Assembly (NCBI RefSeq): GCF_963576545.1
Contig: NC_083649.1
Location: forward strand, 4,308,906-4,372,905
Reading direction: 5' to 3'
DNA from: Limanda limanda
Lineage: Eukaryota > Chordata > Actinopteri > Pleuronectiformes > Pleuronectidae
Length of the DNA: 64,000 nt
Part shown: positions 13,309 through 26,768 of the stretch, one piece after another
Layout of the letters: every line of letters begins with the position of its first letter
Numbering within the stretch: position 1 is the first letter of the stretch
Translations under genes and position numbers: made by a program
The notes under the pieces: model-generated
The model's input: the letters and a program-made list of their open reading frames with translations, nothing else
What the model was told of the DNA's origin: nothing
Databases searched by the model: none

Positions 13309-15718
13309 TTGGTTGCAGGTCATAAACCTCACCTCCTTCCTTTTAAAACGATTTCAAATGGTTAGTCAGTTGTGTGCGACATTACACCCTGTATTTGTTA
13401 ATATGGAATAATTATTATCAGACTGCAGAGTTTTCTTGAATCACTTGTTAAATATCGTGAGCAGAAAAGCAAGAATAAGGGTGAAAACATTCAGATCCGG
13501 TCTGATCCTCCCCCGACTGGCGGCTGCTTTCACGAATCACGCATGAACGCTCCGTGCACCGGGCGCATGTTAGAGCAGCAAATGGAAACGACTCAGTGGG
13601 ACTTCAGACTTTCTTTCTCTGTCACTGGAATAAATGGAACAATCTTGGGAGATGTTTCAAGAGCCGGAAACTTTCAGACCTGAATGTAGATGCAGCAGCA
13701 GAGGAGAGGAAATGTGATTTAGGTTAATACTTCCAATGAGTCTGTCCCGGGGAGTCTGCTTCTGGAAACCCTCTGATGGGATAATATTACCATTTAAAGT
13801 TTCCATGCAGAATTTTAAACGTTTATCTGAGGCAACACAAACTTATTATCACGTCCCCGGTTATTAGTGAGTTGTCTTGATGGCACCGAGCAGACAAACA
13901 GAAGCCAGATATGTAAATAATTCATCTCCGTCTAGTATTTCATGAAAATGAGACGGTGGGATCAATAATCTGCGTCTCCATGGACGAGCCGTTTGTCTCC
14001 ATCAAGCAGAAGTGAGGCCGAGGCTGCAGCTACAGTAAATAGATTATAATGGTAAAAAGTTAAATGTAGAAGCAGATATAGATCTGGTCCGACCATTCTG
14101 TACTTTATGAATATTGGAATCAATACCAGAGCTTAATGTCCCAATAGCACCATAACCATAGTTTCTTCTTACTATTTATTTACCTTTTTTATTCTTGAAT
14201 CTATCCCTTATTTATTTGTGTGTGTCTCAACATGGGCAGCAAATGAAATAAATATGTTTAATATATGAATTCAAGCATGGGGACGAATAACATCCACTAA
14301 TACAGAAAGTATACATGACACTCCCATCTTACATTGGTCTTATGTAATGTTTTCATAGGTTTCCTCATCCAGAACAGTGTTGGGAGCGTGGGTGCATTCA
14401 TTTTTAATGCATGGGAGATGTAATATTTGCAGATATGGCAGAAGATTAATGCATCGCCATGAGTTTGTTTGCACACATGTAGGCAGGTACTGTACATGCA
14501 TATTCTCTACGGACATTATATATATATGGATGCATCTGTGTGTGCATCCGTGCATACAAGTCTTCTTAGAGTGTGAATCTGGGTTTTGTGCAAAACTGAA
14601 TGAGACGGTACAATATGTTCATGCTCGGTAATTCTCCCCTTTTGGAACTAAGTAACTTTAATAATCAGTTAATCTGTTGATTAATTGATTCATTATTATG
14701 TCTGTGAAATGTTCAAAATCATCTGTGATTAAAGTACAAAGAACATTCAACTTGTCGATGCTGAATAAGCAACAAATCATCAAATGTCAATTAAAATAAT
14801 GATCATTTAATGGATTATAGAAGCACACAATGACGCAAGCGTTAACAACTAATGGAACGACATGGTTCTGCCACTGTAACTATACGTTTTACATTTTATG
14901 TAAAGAAAAAATAGAGAAAAATACACTTGTCATAGAATAGAATGCAGAAGAATGAAATTGATGGTTTAAAAACCAAAACATATGAAGACAATTTGATGTT
15001 AAAACACTAACATCTATTAAAAAAACAGTGAAAGCAATAGAAGAGACAAAAATAACATGAATATTTTGTAATATTTTACTTCATATTGATGTTACGTGCT
15101 TAAGAATGAAATGAAATTAGTACTTAGGAGTGAATCTGAAAATGCACGATAACATGATAATACAAAATACTATTCTTCAATATGTGTCTAGTACAATAAA
15201 CTGTGAAACATCAATATTCAAATAATTATATCAGGTTTCACATTCTGAACACAGGACAAATAAAGAGACAGTCGTTTGTGTGAGTTTCCAGATTCAAACG
15301 TGCTGACGTGTCCTGAGCAGAACATGTGAATCCTCCAGCTGCAGCTCGTTCTCCCTCAGGAGGTGAAGGTCGAAGCCTCTCGCCTCATAACCAATAAAGC
15401 ATCTTCATATTGTGTCTTTAGGAAACTCAACATTAAAAGTAATTAGAAAAAGTTCCCTCTATCAGAATGTGAAGGCTTTCAGGTGTTTAATTAGAGCGTA
15501 TAAACGTCCCGTGTGACCCGCAGCTCCTCTGCCTCGTGTATCATCCCCCCCCACTCCGTCATCTCCATTCATCTCTGTTATTGATTCATCTGTGGAATTG
15601 CTTTTGCCATGACGCAATGCGAGGAGGAGGTCCGCCGCACACGGAGGGCGTCGACCTCCGACCTCGCCCGTAAATCACAGCCTCCAATAAAACTCACTCG
15701 TCCCGTTCTCTCTCGCAG

Positions 15719-15859
15719 GGTCAAAGCGAAGAAGGGGGTGAACCTGCTCCAGACCAGGTCCAAGAACGCCCAGTGGAAGGTGGACTGGGAGGTGCAGTCG
15801 GGCGCCAAGCACTCCATCACCACCATCGACGTGAACAAGAACAAAGGAGTCAAACAGGG
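15719..15859 (+). CDS. tmem132e: TMEM132E-like internal exon A (47 residues with split ends)
   Basis: This 141-nt exon starts after a pyrimidine-rich acceptor ending in TCTCTCGCAG and ends at a strong donor GTAAGT (15860). The first base completes a codon split by the previous intron. It is followed by 46 codons and two bases of a Gly codon. The peptide begins VKAKKGVNLLQTRSKNAQWK and continues with an ITTIDVNKNKG stretch. In TMEM132 proteins an AKKGV motif of this sort lies in the membrane-distal half of the ectodomain, in a beta-sandwich-like region. No cysteine is present. The reading frame continues upstream into intron to 15609, so the start codon of that longer ORF is not meaningful. 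The following intron is 10.9 kb and contains a nested pair of hAT elements beginning only 57 bp downstream of the exon. Exon boundaries are supported by phase agreement with exon B. Confidence 0.86.
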
Positions 15860-16255
15860 GTAAGTCCACAGATCCCAGTCCACAGGACACGCTGTCCCAT
15901 CCCAGTCCCTCCATCCTCTGGAGCCAAGGTTTTCAACTGGTTTGTCCCATTCTGACTAGAAATTAATCCGCAGCCCACTGATGTGCCTACGCGCGTGCAT
16001 GTGGATAGAAGGAAGTTGTAACATTTGGTTTTCCATGTTGGTTTTATTTAAAAACCTCAAGCAAATCTGGAAAAATCGGTGAAAAAACAACAAAAACGGT
16101 TGATTTTCCGTGCTTAAGAATTGAAAACAAAATTAAAATGCAGTTTGTAGTTGTACTGCATCTCAGAACCATATGTACTTCAATATATAACGTTCATGAC
16201 TTAAATGTACAGACATGTAGCTGATATGTTGAGAGAACGTTAAAGTAACGGTGAT

Positions 16256-16856
16256 TAGGGTTGCAAAGGGGCGGAAAGTTTCCGGTAAATTTCCGGAAAC
16301 TTTCTGGAGTTTCAATGATATTACTGGGGAAAATATATTAGCATGCTGATTGAGGATTGTTCATCTGTTCATCTAGCCTATTTCCATTCATTTATCCATC
16401 AATTGTAAAATATTTTTACAGACGATTCCAATTGTTTGGCTAACTATTTATATCTCTGGCATTGCATTAGTGTTTTTTTACAAACTTTTTTCTCATCTTA
16501 TTCTACAGAACAATGCCACGTGCATTATCTCATGTGTGGAGACATTTCACCTCATCCAATGTAGAAGGAAAGGCTGTGTACATTTGCAAATACTCTGCAA
16601 AGACCTATGTTAAGAATGACACAACGATGCAGAAGCATATAGTCAAGTGCCCAAAGTTTCCTCAGGGCTCAAATCAGCCTATGACAAAACAAAATGTTTA
16701 TATTTATGTCTGTATATGACAAGGTAAATACCGTTAGTATAAATTACCCACAACATTTCCAGTTTATTCCCGTTAATTCCCGTGTATTCCCGTTAATTCC
16801 CGTTAATTCCCATGGAAAGTTTCCAACTTTGAATATTCCCAGAATTTGCAACCCTA
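16256..16856 (+). mobile_element. BED-finger hAT short element, copy 1 (nested)
   Basis: 601 bp, bounded by the perfect 8-bp TSD ACGGTGAT (16248-16255 and 16857-16864). Termini are TAGGGTTGCAAA and TTTGCAACCCTA, with subterminal TTCC-GGAA rich repeats and repeated TTAATTCCCG near the right end. It carries a BED zinc-finger ORF at 16513-16719. It is inserted in the larger hAT element and is therefore younger than it. Confidence 0.9.
16513..16719 (+). pseudogene. BED-type zinc finger ORF of the short hAT element (68 aa, zinc Cys lost)
   Basis: The peptide begins MPRALSHVWRHFT and contains YICKYSAKTY and QKHIVKCPKF. BED fingers are DNA-binding domains at the N-terminus of hAT transposases with a C-x2-C...H-x3-5-[HC] zinc set and an aromatic-rich start (VW.HF). 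Here the second Cys of C-x2-C is Ser, so the finger is probably inactive; copies 2 and 3 keep CKYC. No catalytic domain (DDE, C-terminal dimerisation) follows. The sequence TTCTACAG just before the ATG could act as a splice acceptor, suggesting that the ATG was originally near an exon start. Confidence 0.8.
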
Positions 16857-17408
16857 ACGGTGATCAATAACAATCAACATAAACTGGGGCTGCAACTGAA
16901 GAGGGAAGATGACAAAGTAATGCAGAATATGTCACAAATGATAATCATACAATATCACACTAACAATTGAGGCCTACTTAAGTTTAACCTCGTGATCACC
17001 AGCACCTTTATATTATTTTAGACATATTTTTCTTATTTTAGATATTTTTCACGATATTCAAGAGTAATCTGGAAATGTGTTGAAATATCAAAGCGAGTTT
17101 TGCGGACCCCCAGCTTTGTTCAATGATGAACACCATGTGATGCAGATCAAAGCCATTTCAAAGTCAGGAAGTGGAATTTAAAGACAGAGAGGTTGATGTA
17201 GTTCAGGAGCATTTGTCATATCTCCTGAAATCCTCTTTAAATCCTGATGGCAATGAATTCATCTAAAGTTCTGAAAACAGCAACAAAATAAAACTATGGA
17301 AGAAGAAGATAAAAAACTTCTCCATCACTTCTTTATGAAATAATATAACGATACCTACTTGTCTATCGGTCTTATTTTGTCTTCCTTCCTTCCGTCGGTA
17401 GAAGAGAA

Positions 17409-17471
17409 GGTAGAGCGGATCGTCCTCTAACCAGAATGTCGGTGGTTCAATCCCCGACACCGGTGGCATGA
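17409..17471 (+). repeat. tRNA-like SINE head fragment within the hAT element
   Basis: Contains GGTAGAGCGGATCGTCC and a perfect B-box-like GGTTCAATCCC, then CGACACCGG. This is the tRNA-like head commonly seen in teleost SINEs. A partly deleted copy lies in 12801-13279 and a related minus-strand copy at 3061-3166. Confidence 0.5.
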
Positions 17472-17721
17472 AGGAAGGATGATAAGCAAATCAATATAAA
17501 AGTGCTTTAACTTTAACGTTTTTATTAGTGATTTGAACCAAGAGATGTTGAGAATATTGAACACGTCTTTTTTTTTTCGGTTAAACCAAACTTGCATATA
17601 AAGATTGATGAAATGACAGCTTTCCATAAGTGAATGCTGTCGCGGACCACCAGCGGGCCGCGGACCCCCGGTTGAAAACCCCTGCTCTGGAGCGAAGGTT
17701 TCCCAGTTTGAACCAGTCACA

Positions 17722-17723
<2 letters not shown>

Positions 17724-17814
<91 letters not shown>
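17724..17814 (+). repeat. (CT)n microsatellite
   Basis: About 90 bp of pure CT repeat starting 31 bases after the hAT right target duplication. Confidence 0.98.
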
Positions 17815-17817
<3 letters not shown>

Positions 17818-20800
17818 TAAAGGCAGCTTTTAAAAAGCATGCACGGCCACTCTAAACGCCCCAGAAGCCACGGAAGATAAACTGCAGCTCCGGCCGGCGG
17901 CGGAGACTGAAGCACCCTCTGCTTTATAGCACAAAGTTTAATGAATTGAATGTTATCTCCTTAGTCTCACTACATCTGCTGTTAATTCAGTGTACGTGGG
18001 GAGATGAGGTGGACGACTGTGACCGCCGACATTATCATAACTTTGAGATAAGATCGTGACTGAGAGCAGTGATTATGCAGAGTTCCTCTGAAGTGGAGAC
18101 AACAGCCAGTCCCCGTCCTGCAGAGACACGGGACAGTAATGAGCCCAGTGGATGCAGCTCCACGGCTGCTGAGTGATTTTCAAACGGAATATTGTTGTAA
18201 ATGGTTCAGAGCTTATTAATGCGTTTGTTGTTTATCTCCAGCGAGGAGGTTATGTCATCATTTCGCTTGTTAGTTGTCAGGATTACGCAAAAAATGCTGG
18301 ACGGGTTTTTTAACAGAACTTTGGTGGAAGTGGATCCAGGATCTTTCAAAATTGTTTGTTATTTTCTCAAGGAATAATTCATGGATCTTAATGAAGTCAG
18401 GTGTATTTAAGGGGTCTGATATTAATGAGTGGATCTAGTGAATATGAATATAAATGTGGTTTCATAAGTAAACCTGTAAATGACCCGAAAAAGGCATTCT
18501 CTCTCTAAAAGATTACTTTTTTAGGGCCCGAGCACTGACAGGCACTGACAGGTGAGGCCTTATTGAAATTGTAAGGATTATTAATATTATTATTATTATT
18601 ATTATTATTCAGGCAAATGAATTGGCTATTTTAGGGCTTTACCATGCTCAAATTCTTACCAAAATTTGCAGAAAGTTACGTTATCTGGAGGAATTTTCAT
18701 TTACTATTATCTTTGCTTTAGTTATTTATCATCTGCCATATTCCAATTTGTCCCTCCTCAGTTTCATAAGGAACCAAAACGTTTTTACTCATATCAGCAT
18801 AAGGGATCTTTAACTTTTATAAGTCCATAATGTTTTTACCGTACATGCAGTCGGACGTCAAAGTTTCCGCTGCAGTTGTGGTTCTTTAGTTTGTGAACCT
18901 GTAACTGTTGCATATGAGAGATAATTTTGTGCACGAGCACCATTTTACATGTACACACATAGTTAGAGAGATACACACAAATCTGCACATTGCACGTGGA
19001 CCAGACGCCCAAATACAGAGGAAGAAGTTTGTTGGACGGAGCATCGGTCACACTGGGTTCACTGTTTTTTTACATGAGGCTCTGAGCTGGTCACAGGGGA
19101 AGACATCACAGACAATTAGCATGAAGTCTTGTTACGTGATGTTTTCAGGTCATTAAGAACCAAAGCTGCGGGAGTCACACAGAGAATCAGACTTCAGGTC
19201 CAAACCTTGGCGTCCACCCGAGGAGACAGAGACAGAGAGTGTCCCTCACCTGGACACTGAGGTGCTCCTTTGTTTACTCCCTGGCGCCTTTTCTTGCTAT
19301 ATTCAGTGACCCGTGTCATGTAATCTTTGCCACCCTGTCACAGTGTGGGAAACGTCCAGTGGGGGGGTCAAGCACGGGCACAGAAACATTGTGTCACGCT
19401 GCATTTGGTCAGAAACCCAGAGGAGCACCTCGAGCCGAGCAGCCAGACAAAGGGCCGGAGCAGTGAGAGAGAGAAGAGGCACGGAAGGAATTTGTTGTTT
19501 TTTAGATGCTTCGTTTCCATCGGATTGATTGAACATGAGCATGAAATCTTTTCTGTATGAAACGCACTCAGGCCTCTCAGGATTCTGTGGTGAAAAGAGC
19601 CGTGTTGTGAAATTGCTTCACAGCGTTTGTTCTGAAATGCTGCAGTTTTTTCTCTAATACTTTATCATCTCCCACATTAATTGAGGATTCCTGATGTTTT
19701 CCTCTTTTGTGTCAGTGGCAAAAAAGAAAACCCATCTCCAGCGATTTGTTGTTACGTAAACCGACTTTAGCAGAAAACTCATTTCCTAAAGTAATGTTAT
19801 TTTCATATATATTTTTTTTTAAATGATTAGAGCATCAACTTATCATAAGTCAGTGTTTGTGGAAGAATGAGTCAGCGGAAGTAAAGCTGGGTCCAGATGT
19901 TGTTTTTCATCCATAGATGCATCATTGTGTGTGTCACACTTTTCTAATAATCCTACACAAATGGCTTTAGTCTGGTTGTGTAGGAAATTAATCATATTTG
20001 TCATTTTCACATCAATGCTACGTATGTTGTTGTTGAAATATAAAGATTTAGTTGTTGTTTTCTAATTTTTAACACTGAAGAACATTATTTACTTAGTTGA
20101 AATTAAAATAATCCACTACAAGAAAGAATCCAGCATATAAAACATTTCTTAAGTAAAAGTATGTATCACCAGCAAAGTGCACTTCCTGTATGAAAAGTAT
20201 AAAGTACTACAAGTTTAAGCGCATTTCCTTTTATAAACTTTTATAAACTACATCATATTCTATAAGATCATCATATTCCAGTTAATCTATGAGGCTTTTT
20301 CAACTAGTTCATTCAGAATTTCATCTGCACATGAAGGAACTCTCCGTCCTTCAGTTCATCAGAAACATTCAACATCCACTCAGCTGTCAGTCAAATGTGG
20401 AGGAGTAAAAACTCACAGTGGAGTAGAGTTAGAAAGTTACAGGAAAGCCCAAAACTAATGTTAAGTACAAGTACCTTGAATGTGTACTTAAGTATAGTAC
20501 CTGAAGTAAATGTACATAGTTACTGTGGAGCACTGCAATTTTCATGTATTGATTTGCAACACAAATGAGTTAAAATGATGAAAATGTGATCGTTTCTAGC
20601 GAATGTTTCAACTTTCTACTTTCGTCTACTTCAGACTTCTATGAGCTGAATAATAAATATTCCTGCCAATTAAGTTTCATGAATATGACGGAATTCAAAT
20701 ACTTTACTTACTTTTGTCTTTAATTCCTCAAAAAGAAACGCACAAATATAGACGTGCACCCCAGGTTCCGTGTATTTCTAATGGTTCACGATGACTCCGG

Positions 20801-22157
20801 CGTGTGTTGGGAATCGTTTGTGTTTCCACGCTTTCGGCGCTCACATCCCCCTGCAGCGTTTTCTTTTTGATTATATTCTTATTTGTTTTATGAAGGAAGA
20901 GCGTTCACTGCTCTTTTCCTTTGTGTTTGAAGTCGAGTGGGCTCACAAGCGCACGACTTCCTTCCTCTAAGAAGCTACACGCTCCCGCCGCCGCCGCTGC
21001 AGACACTTTACAGTAATGAGACCAAAAAACACACAAAATCTCAAGACACTTCTCTCCATAATTACCCAGTTTAAATGGAGTAATAAGGCGAATTCTAATA
21101 TGTTCTTAGTAATTGTTTTCGTTCATGTGTCTGTTTGTGTTCAAGCAGCAAACAAACAACTCCCTGAACCCCCAAAAAACACAAATACACACTCCCGGCA
21201 TTGATGAGAACCAAACCCACACACACACACTCGAACAACAACTGTCTGAACATCTGGTTTTGTTTACTCTAAACTACCTGAGTCGGAGGAAATGAGGAGA
21301 CAGTGTTTTCTCATCCGGGCGTCATGTTGATCTCTTCATCAGTCTCCTCTCTTCATTATTCTCTTCTCCTCTTCATCAGCTCACTGTTCACTCAGCGCCG
21401 GGACCATGTTTAGTTTTTCTCCGTCCCCTGTAAAACCTCCATCTGGACCCGTGCCGCCCCCCCGTCCGACAGCGGCTCGGCGCTAACGCCACGTGAAGCC
21501 GATGCATTATTGATTGCGGTCAACTGGGTTTCAAATGAGAAATGTGTTCTCCGGCGTGCCGTGGCGTTACAACTGTCAGAGCGACACAACGACGGGATCA
21601 TTTAATAAGACGCTTGTGTTCTCGTTTCGCTCTGAATAATTCAACGATAAACAGGGGATGAAAGGAGAAAAAGACCCGGAGCACATTTAAAGTGCCTCGG
21701 TATCGACTCCCGACCAGGACAAATAAACAAGCTGACAAATGCTCGATTACTCCACCCATCTAGTTTCTCCATCAGGGGGGAAAATAAGTTTTTTTTAAGG
21801 ACAATGAATGTTCCCCAGTGTCTGTTTACTGAAATTATTACAACACGCAAGTAAACATGTTATTGTATAAAGTGGAGGGTTTACACCGCCTGTGATTGGC
21901 TCCAGTCCCCCTGTGACCCTGAAGGAATGGATGGAGAGAATATACAACGCACTTTTATATCTTGTTGGCCAGGTTTGTCGTTCCCAAACCTGGAAGTCGT
22001 GTCCAGATTGTGAGGTCTCAGCGGAAAAGTGACTCTGGTAGTTTTTAGCAATTTGAAATACTTGATTGGATCTGCATTGGTTCAAATCAAGGCCTGGTTA
22101 GCCTAGCTTAGCATAACGACTTGACAGAATGAGTAACAAAGTGAGAAAACACCTCAG

Positions 22158-22280
22158 AACCAGAATCAGAATTCCTTTTATTGCCATGTACATTTGCATA
22201 TATTGGAAATTGCCATGGTGTGGATGGTGCACTGTACATAAAAACAAAACAACAAAACAACAATAAATACAATAAGCTAT
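22158..22280 (-). repeat. Retroposon-like 3' end, minus strand
   Basis: Starts with CCAGAATCAGAATTCCTTTTATTGCC-type sequence followed by CATGTACA and an A-rich stretch. AATCAGAAT..CTTTATTG.C is a frequent teleost LINE/SINE 3' end read on the opposite strand. No ORF is visible. Confidence 0.5.
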
Positions 22281-25200
22281 ACAACCTCGATACAGCTGTT
22301 TTACAAATGTGATGATCATGAATCTGAGAAGCTTTGAATGCAACGAGCTGATCTTCAACCCCTTCAACCAGCTTCTGTGACATCAGATGAATCCTGGATG
22401 GGTTTGATTGACGCCCTCATTCGATCCTTCATTGCTCAGGGAATTGAAACACGAATGAAAGAGCACAGTTGTGTGACTGTGGTGTAAATGCTCTTCGAAT
22501 ACAGATGTGACTCCGGTCTCGGCTCGTGTTCCCTCACAGTTCTTCCTTTATTGACGCATTCAAGTCAAATTAAACCTTGGACTCGGTCCTCCAATGGTCC
22601 TGATTCCTCCAAAGTCTTATATTTAGCTTTGACTGATACGTATGAGAGCCTCTAACCGTGGACCGCTCCTCCCTCTGCCGTCTCTTCTTCTTCTGCTGCT
22701 GTAGTTCTCCCATCGCGCTGCTTTGATCCAATGATCTCTCCCCATTAATCAGTTCAAACAGAGCTCTGATCAAAGAGTGAAATCCCCCCCGAGTTCTGAC
22801 GAGACCCCGAGCTGCAGCTTTTAAAGTATAGACTCTGTGCTCGACACATGCTACATCATTAACTTAATGGAGACAAGGCTCGACTTTCTTCAGCCATGTT
22901 TACTTCCGTCCTCTGATCCTCTGTTTTTCGAAATCAACCATTTAACTTCTCACTGCCCACGAGCTTTTGAAAATGCTTTTATATGTAGAGTTATTATTTT
23001 CTTTTTACATTGGTTTAAATGAAAGCTTCAGGGAATGGTGGACGCAAACCCGAGAACAGGAGAGTTCACAGAAAAACCTCCTTTAAGGGTCATTGTGGTT
23101 TATTTATGTCTCTGAAAACCTCAACAGTGGCTTTAATGAGGTAACACATGCAAAAGGAAACATGTTGGTGAAAAGTTCATGTCGAAGCTCACGGAGGTGT
23201 TTGAAGGAAGCAGCTGCTGCTGGAGCCGTGCAGAGGGGAACATGTGTTTGCTTATTTCTTCTTATTTAACTGTTACAGTCGAAACATGAAGCTATTATCT
23301 GAACCTTCACTGCCCACACAGATCATGTGTCCTTTACGTCCGCACGGTTGCTAAGCAATACATCTATCAGAGTTCCTGACGACTGCAATCATGATGACAA
23401 TAGAGGAGGTGGTGATAATGATCCGACTTACCGACCGGTGAAGTCTCTCCTCGAATAGTTTGTTGTTGAAATTGTTTCCTCGTGTTTTATTGTTGCAGAA
23501 TCAGAATCAGAACCGTTAAATATGCAGAATTCATCATCAGACATTTTGCCAAACATTCGCTGTGACGTTCTGCATTTGTGGATCGGATACACAGAAAAAC
23601 ACACAGACTGTTCTAAAAATCAAATCAAGTCTTGCTACTAAGATACTAAAAATGAAATGAAATACATCCTCCCTGTTAGTTACAGACCTTGATCGACGTT
23701 GCGTGAATACAATACGGGCAGATGGCTCCGGTTTTTCATATCAAACACATTATCTCTTCCCTTTATCCTTTGGAATCCCACCTGAGAATTACTTTATATC
23801 CTGTGAACAGGTCGGCACCAACATATAGAGACAAAACAACACATTCTCCCTTTGGTCTAATTAGTCTCTAATCAGCCAAACACTAATCTGCAGGTCGTTG
23901 GACTGAGGAGGAAAACATGAGGTGAAACACGCAAAGATAAACCAGGAGCGTTAGTTCTCTGAAGTCACAACACAGCCGATCAAACCCTGAAACAGAGAAT
24001 GCATGAGGAATCCGGGGGCATGATGTGATAAAAACCTTAAATCTGTTCTTTTGATTAAGATTTCAAACACGGTGTCAAAATGCCAAGTGTGTCTGTAAAT
24101 CACATGAGGAGGCGAAATGTCATTTTTCAGCTTTTCTCTTTATCGCTTTCACTCCCGGATTTATAATTTACTCCACATGGATTTTAAAAAGGCCCGTCGA
24201 ACCCGAGCCGGTGCTTTGCGGCCGTGGTTTCTCCTGGTGGCGGTGTATTGAGCGGCCGCACATGTTGACACTTCAGCGGCTCCGTATTGATGACAGCTTT
24301 AGTGTGTCGCAGGCAGGCGGGGGTGTTTGTTTTCAGTGAGTGATGTGGAGACAAATGGGCTGAGATCTCATCACGCTGGTTCCTCCGGAGGAAGCTCCTG
24401 TGGGCGGCGGGCCGGGAGTTTGATCCAGCTTTCATTAAAAGGCTCTCAGGGCCGAATGGTGAAGGACAGACGGCGAGCGCTCAGCTTTCAACTGAAGGTG
24501 ATGCTCGGAGAAGGGTTTTGATTCTCCTCACGCGTGGAGAAGAGATTTGATTTGCCCTCTCGCCACCAGTGAGACGGTTTGCTGTTAAGCTCGTCGGATC
24601 TGAGGATTACAAACCAAGAAAATAAGGATTCTTCAAAACAGGGCGGCGACAGAACGCTCCCAACGTCCACGACCATCGGAACAATCAGGTTCCCAAAGAC
24701 CGCTCAGAAGGAAAATCTGCAATCTGTTATCGCAATTACGGTTATTCTGTGAGGTTGAATAAAAATGTGCAATCTCCTTTCACAAGCTCCGAACTCAGAG
24801 GCCTCGGAGATGGAAGGAGAAAAGATTAGGGAGCAGTGATTGTTTATTGATGAGACCTGTCGTCTGTTTTCATTCAGAGACGATCACTGATTCATCCGCG
24901 ACTTCTGATCACTCCATCGCAGTAAGCGGGCGCCGCCATTAGAGATCCGTCACTTTCCATCAGCTTCGGTTCTGTCGCTTAACAGGAGCCACGGAGGCAC
25001 AAGTGGAAACTCATTCAGGAGAATGGAACAAAGTCTATTATCGGTTTTCTTAACTTATGAATATAAGTTAAGATATTAATAATATTAGTTGAGAAGTGTG
25101 ATGTTGCATCAGGACATCAAAACAATCCACTCTGGTCTCCTAGGAAATATATTTTTTGCCACAAACTAAAACCAGCAAATGCTCTTTGCAGGAAAATGTG

Positions 25201-26726
25201 ACGCATTGATTTGAATCACCAAAACATTGCACATAAGTCATATGGATGAGGTTTCTTAAAATTCACTGCTGTTTGTCTGTTTATCTGTTTTTTAGAACAA
25301 TTACAAAGAAACTACAGAACAGATTTTTAATAAAACTTTGCAGATTTTAGTGCAGATCTGAATTAAAAGAGCAGATCTGAGAATCTTTCAATGAGCACTT
25401 TCAAAACATTGGTATTTTTTCGACATATTCACAGATTTACCAGGGAATAATTATGATAAATAAGGAATTAAATGTGTTTTCACTTACTACTACTACCACT
25501 ACTTAGTTCCATTCCAGCGACATGCTTATAAAACACTTGGGTACAGTCAAGGTGAGATGGTGATTTTCATATAAAAAGGTATTTTCTGACTCATTCTATA
25601 TTTAACCAAGATCATCACCATCTCTCTATCTTAATTAAAGTAACCATAGGAAATTATACACTGAATTTGCACCTGTGGTAATTGATATTTCATATAAGAA
25701 CAGTGAAAATAAACTGTAAACACAACACTGACTTGATTTCGGTTTTAAAGATGTACTGAGAGTCACATGTTGAAGGTCCGACTCCTCTTCTTCCTCAGCT
25801 TTGGTCTCCACTGACTCCCGAGGGCAACATGAGGCTCATTAGCTCCTTAATGGGGCGATTAGCAGGGTGGGGGGGTGCTTCTTTAATTAAGTCACAAACG
25901 GCCTGGACACAGAAACACCTCATATCATCAACGACTGGACAGTAAAACTCTATTAATAAAAACCACTCATATGTTGAATCATCTCTTCTCAGGACCCGAG
26001 CATCACAGTCGCCTCCGCTGCTTATTTTTCACGCCAAGCAATCAAATCTGTACGTGAGGTAAAAAGAGAGAATGGCGGTTGGTATTCTGCTGGCGAGTCA
26101 CGACGCTGTAAACGTTATACTGTGACCTTTTAAGATCCCGACGCCATTTTAACTGCCTTGTATCTGTCAGGAAATCTGAGATCCAGCAATCAGCCTGACG
26201 GAGGGGAAAGTTAGAAACCGGCCTTTTCCTCAGAGAACGTGTCCGATAACTCGTGTGAGTCGAGCTGAATGCAAAACATTGACTGGAGCTTTTCACTCTG
26301 GAATCTGATTTACTGATACTTCCAGAATACATCGATCTTCAAAACTGTGTTAAAAGCAAATTCGCCAGGTTACTTATTTCACACTGAAATTCGCCTGAAG
26401 AGATTTAGATCAAGTTGAACAAAGAGCAAATACTAAAAATATAACAATACAGACACGTGTCAACTCTCTGAGCTCTGAAGCCGTGATGAATCCTCCGCTT
26501 CTCCTCCTCTGCAGCTCCAGGGCGACTGGAGGAAAACTTTAAAAATAACTGCGGCGCTGCGAGTCGACAGCTTCGCTAAACGACACGTTTAATAATTAAA
26601 AAACCATCCAGTGAACGATTTCATTACCAGAAACGAGTGCGTTGCCAGACCTGCTTGTTACGCTCTGCAGTGGTTGTCATGAACATTTGGCTGTAAGTGA
26701 TATTTTGGCCTTTGGTTGTGACTCCC

Positions 26727-26748
26727 TGTGTGTGTGTGTGTGTGTGTG
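26727..26748 (+). repeat. (TG)11 tract in the acceptor region of exon B
   Basis: Pure TG repeat ending 20 bases before the exon, followed by TTGTTGTTGTCGCTCCACAG. It takes the place of part of the polypyrimidine tract. Confidence 0.95.
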
Positions 26749-26768
26749 TTGTTGTTGTCGCTCCACAG

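Larger units (their letters stand above)
15924..17684. mobile_element. hAT-like DNA transposon, 1.76 kb, non-autonomous
   Basis: The 8-bp direct repeat CTCTGGAG at 15916-15923 and 17685-17692 bounds the element. The termini are inverted: CCAAGGTTTTCAACTGG on the left against CAGGGGTTTTCAACCGG (reverse complement of the right end), 14 of 17 matching. An 8-bp TSD and a CAGGGGTT.TCAAC terminus fit Charlie-like hAT elements. No transposase ORF is present. A second hAT (16256-16856) is nested inside, and the region 17133-17633 recurs at 12801-13279. Confidence 0.85.
15860..26768 (+). other. Intron A-B (10.9 kb)
   Basis: GT-AG intron between exons A and B. The first 1.8 kb is transposon (nested hAT elements). 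After a (CT)n array at 17724-17814 the rest, about 9 kb, is mostly unique AT-rich sequence with no recognisable gene. Minor items are an (ATT)n run near 18585-18611, a retroposon-like 3' end at 22158-22280, and the TG tract before exon B. Short ORFs here show no family resemblance. Confidence 0.8.

Noticed and set aside
15609..15718. ATG-started extension upstream of exon A
   Set aside because: The exon boundary is set by the pyrimidine tract and AG at 15717-15718 and by phase with exon B; the upstream residues do not resemble TMEM132.
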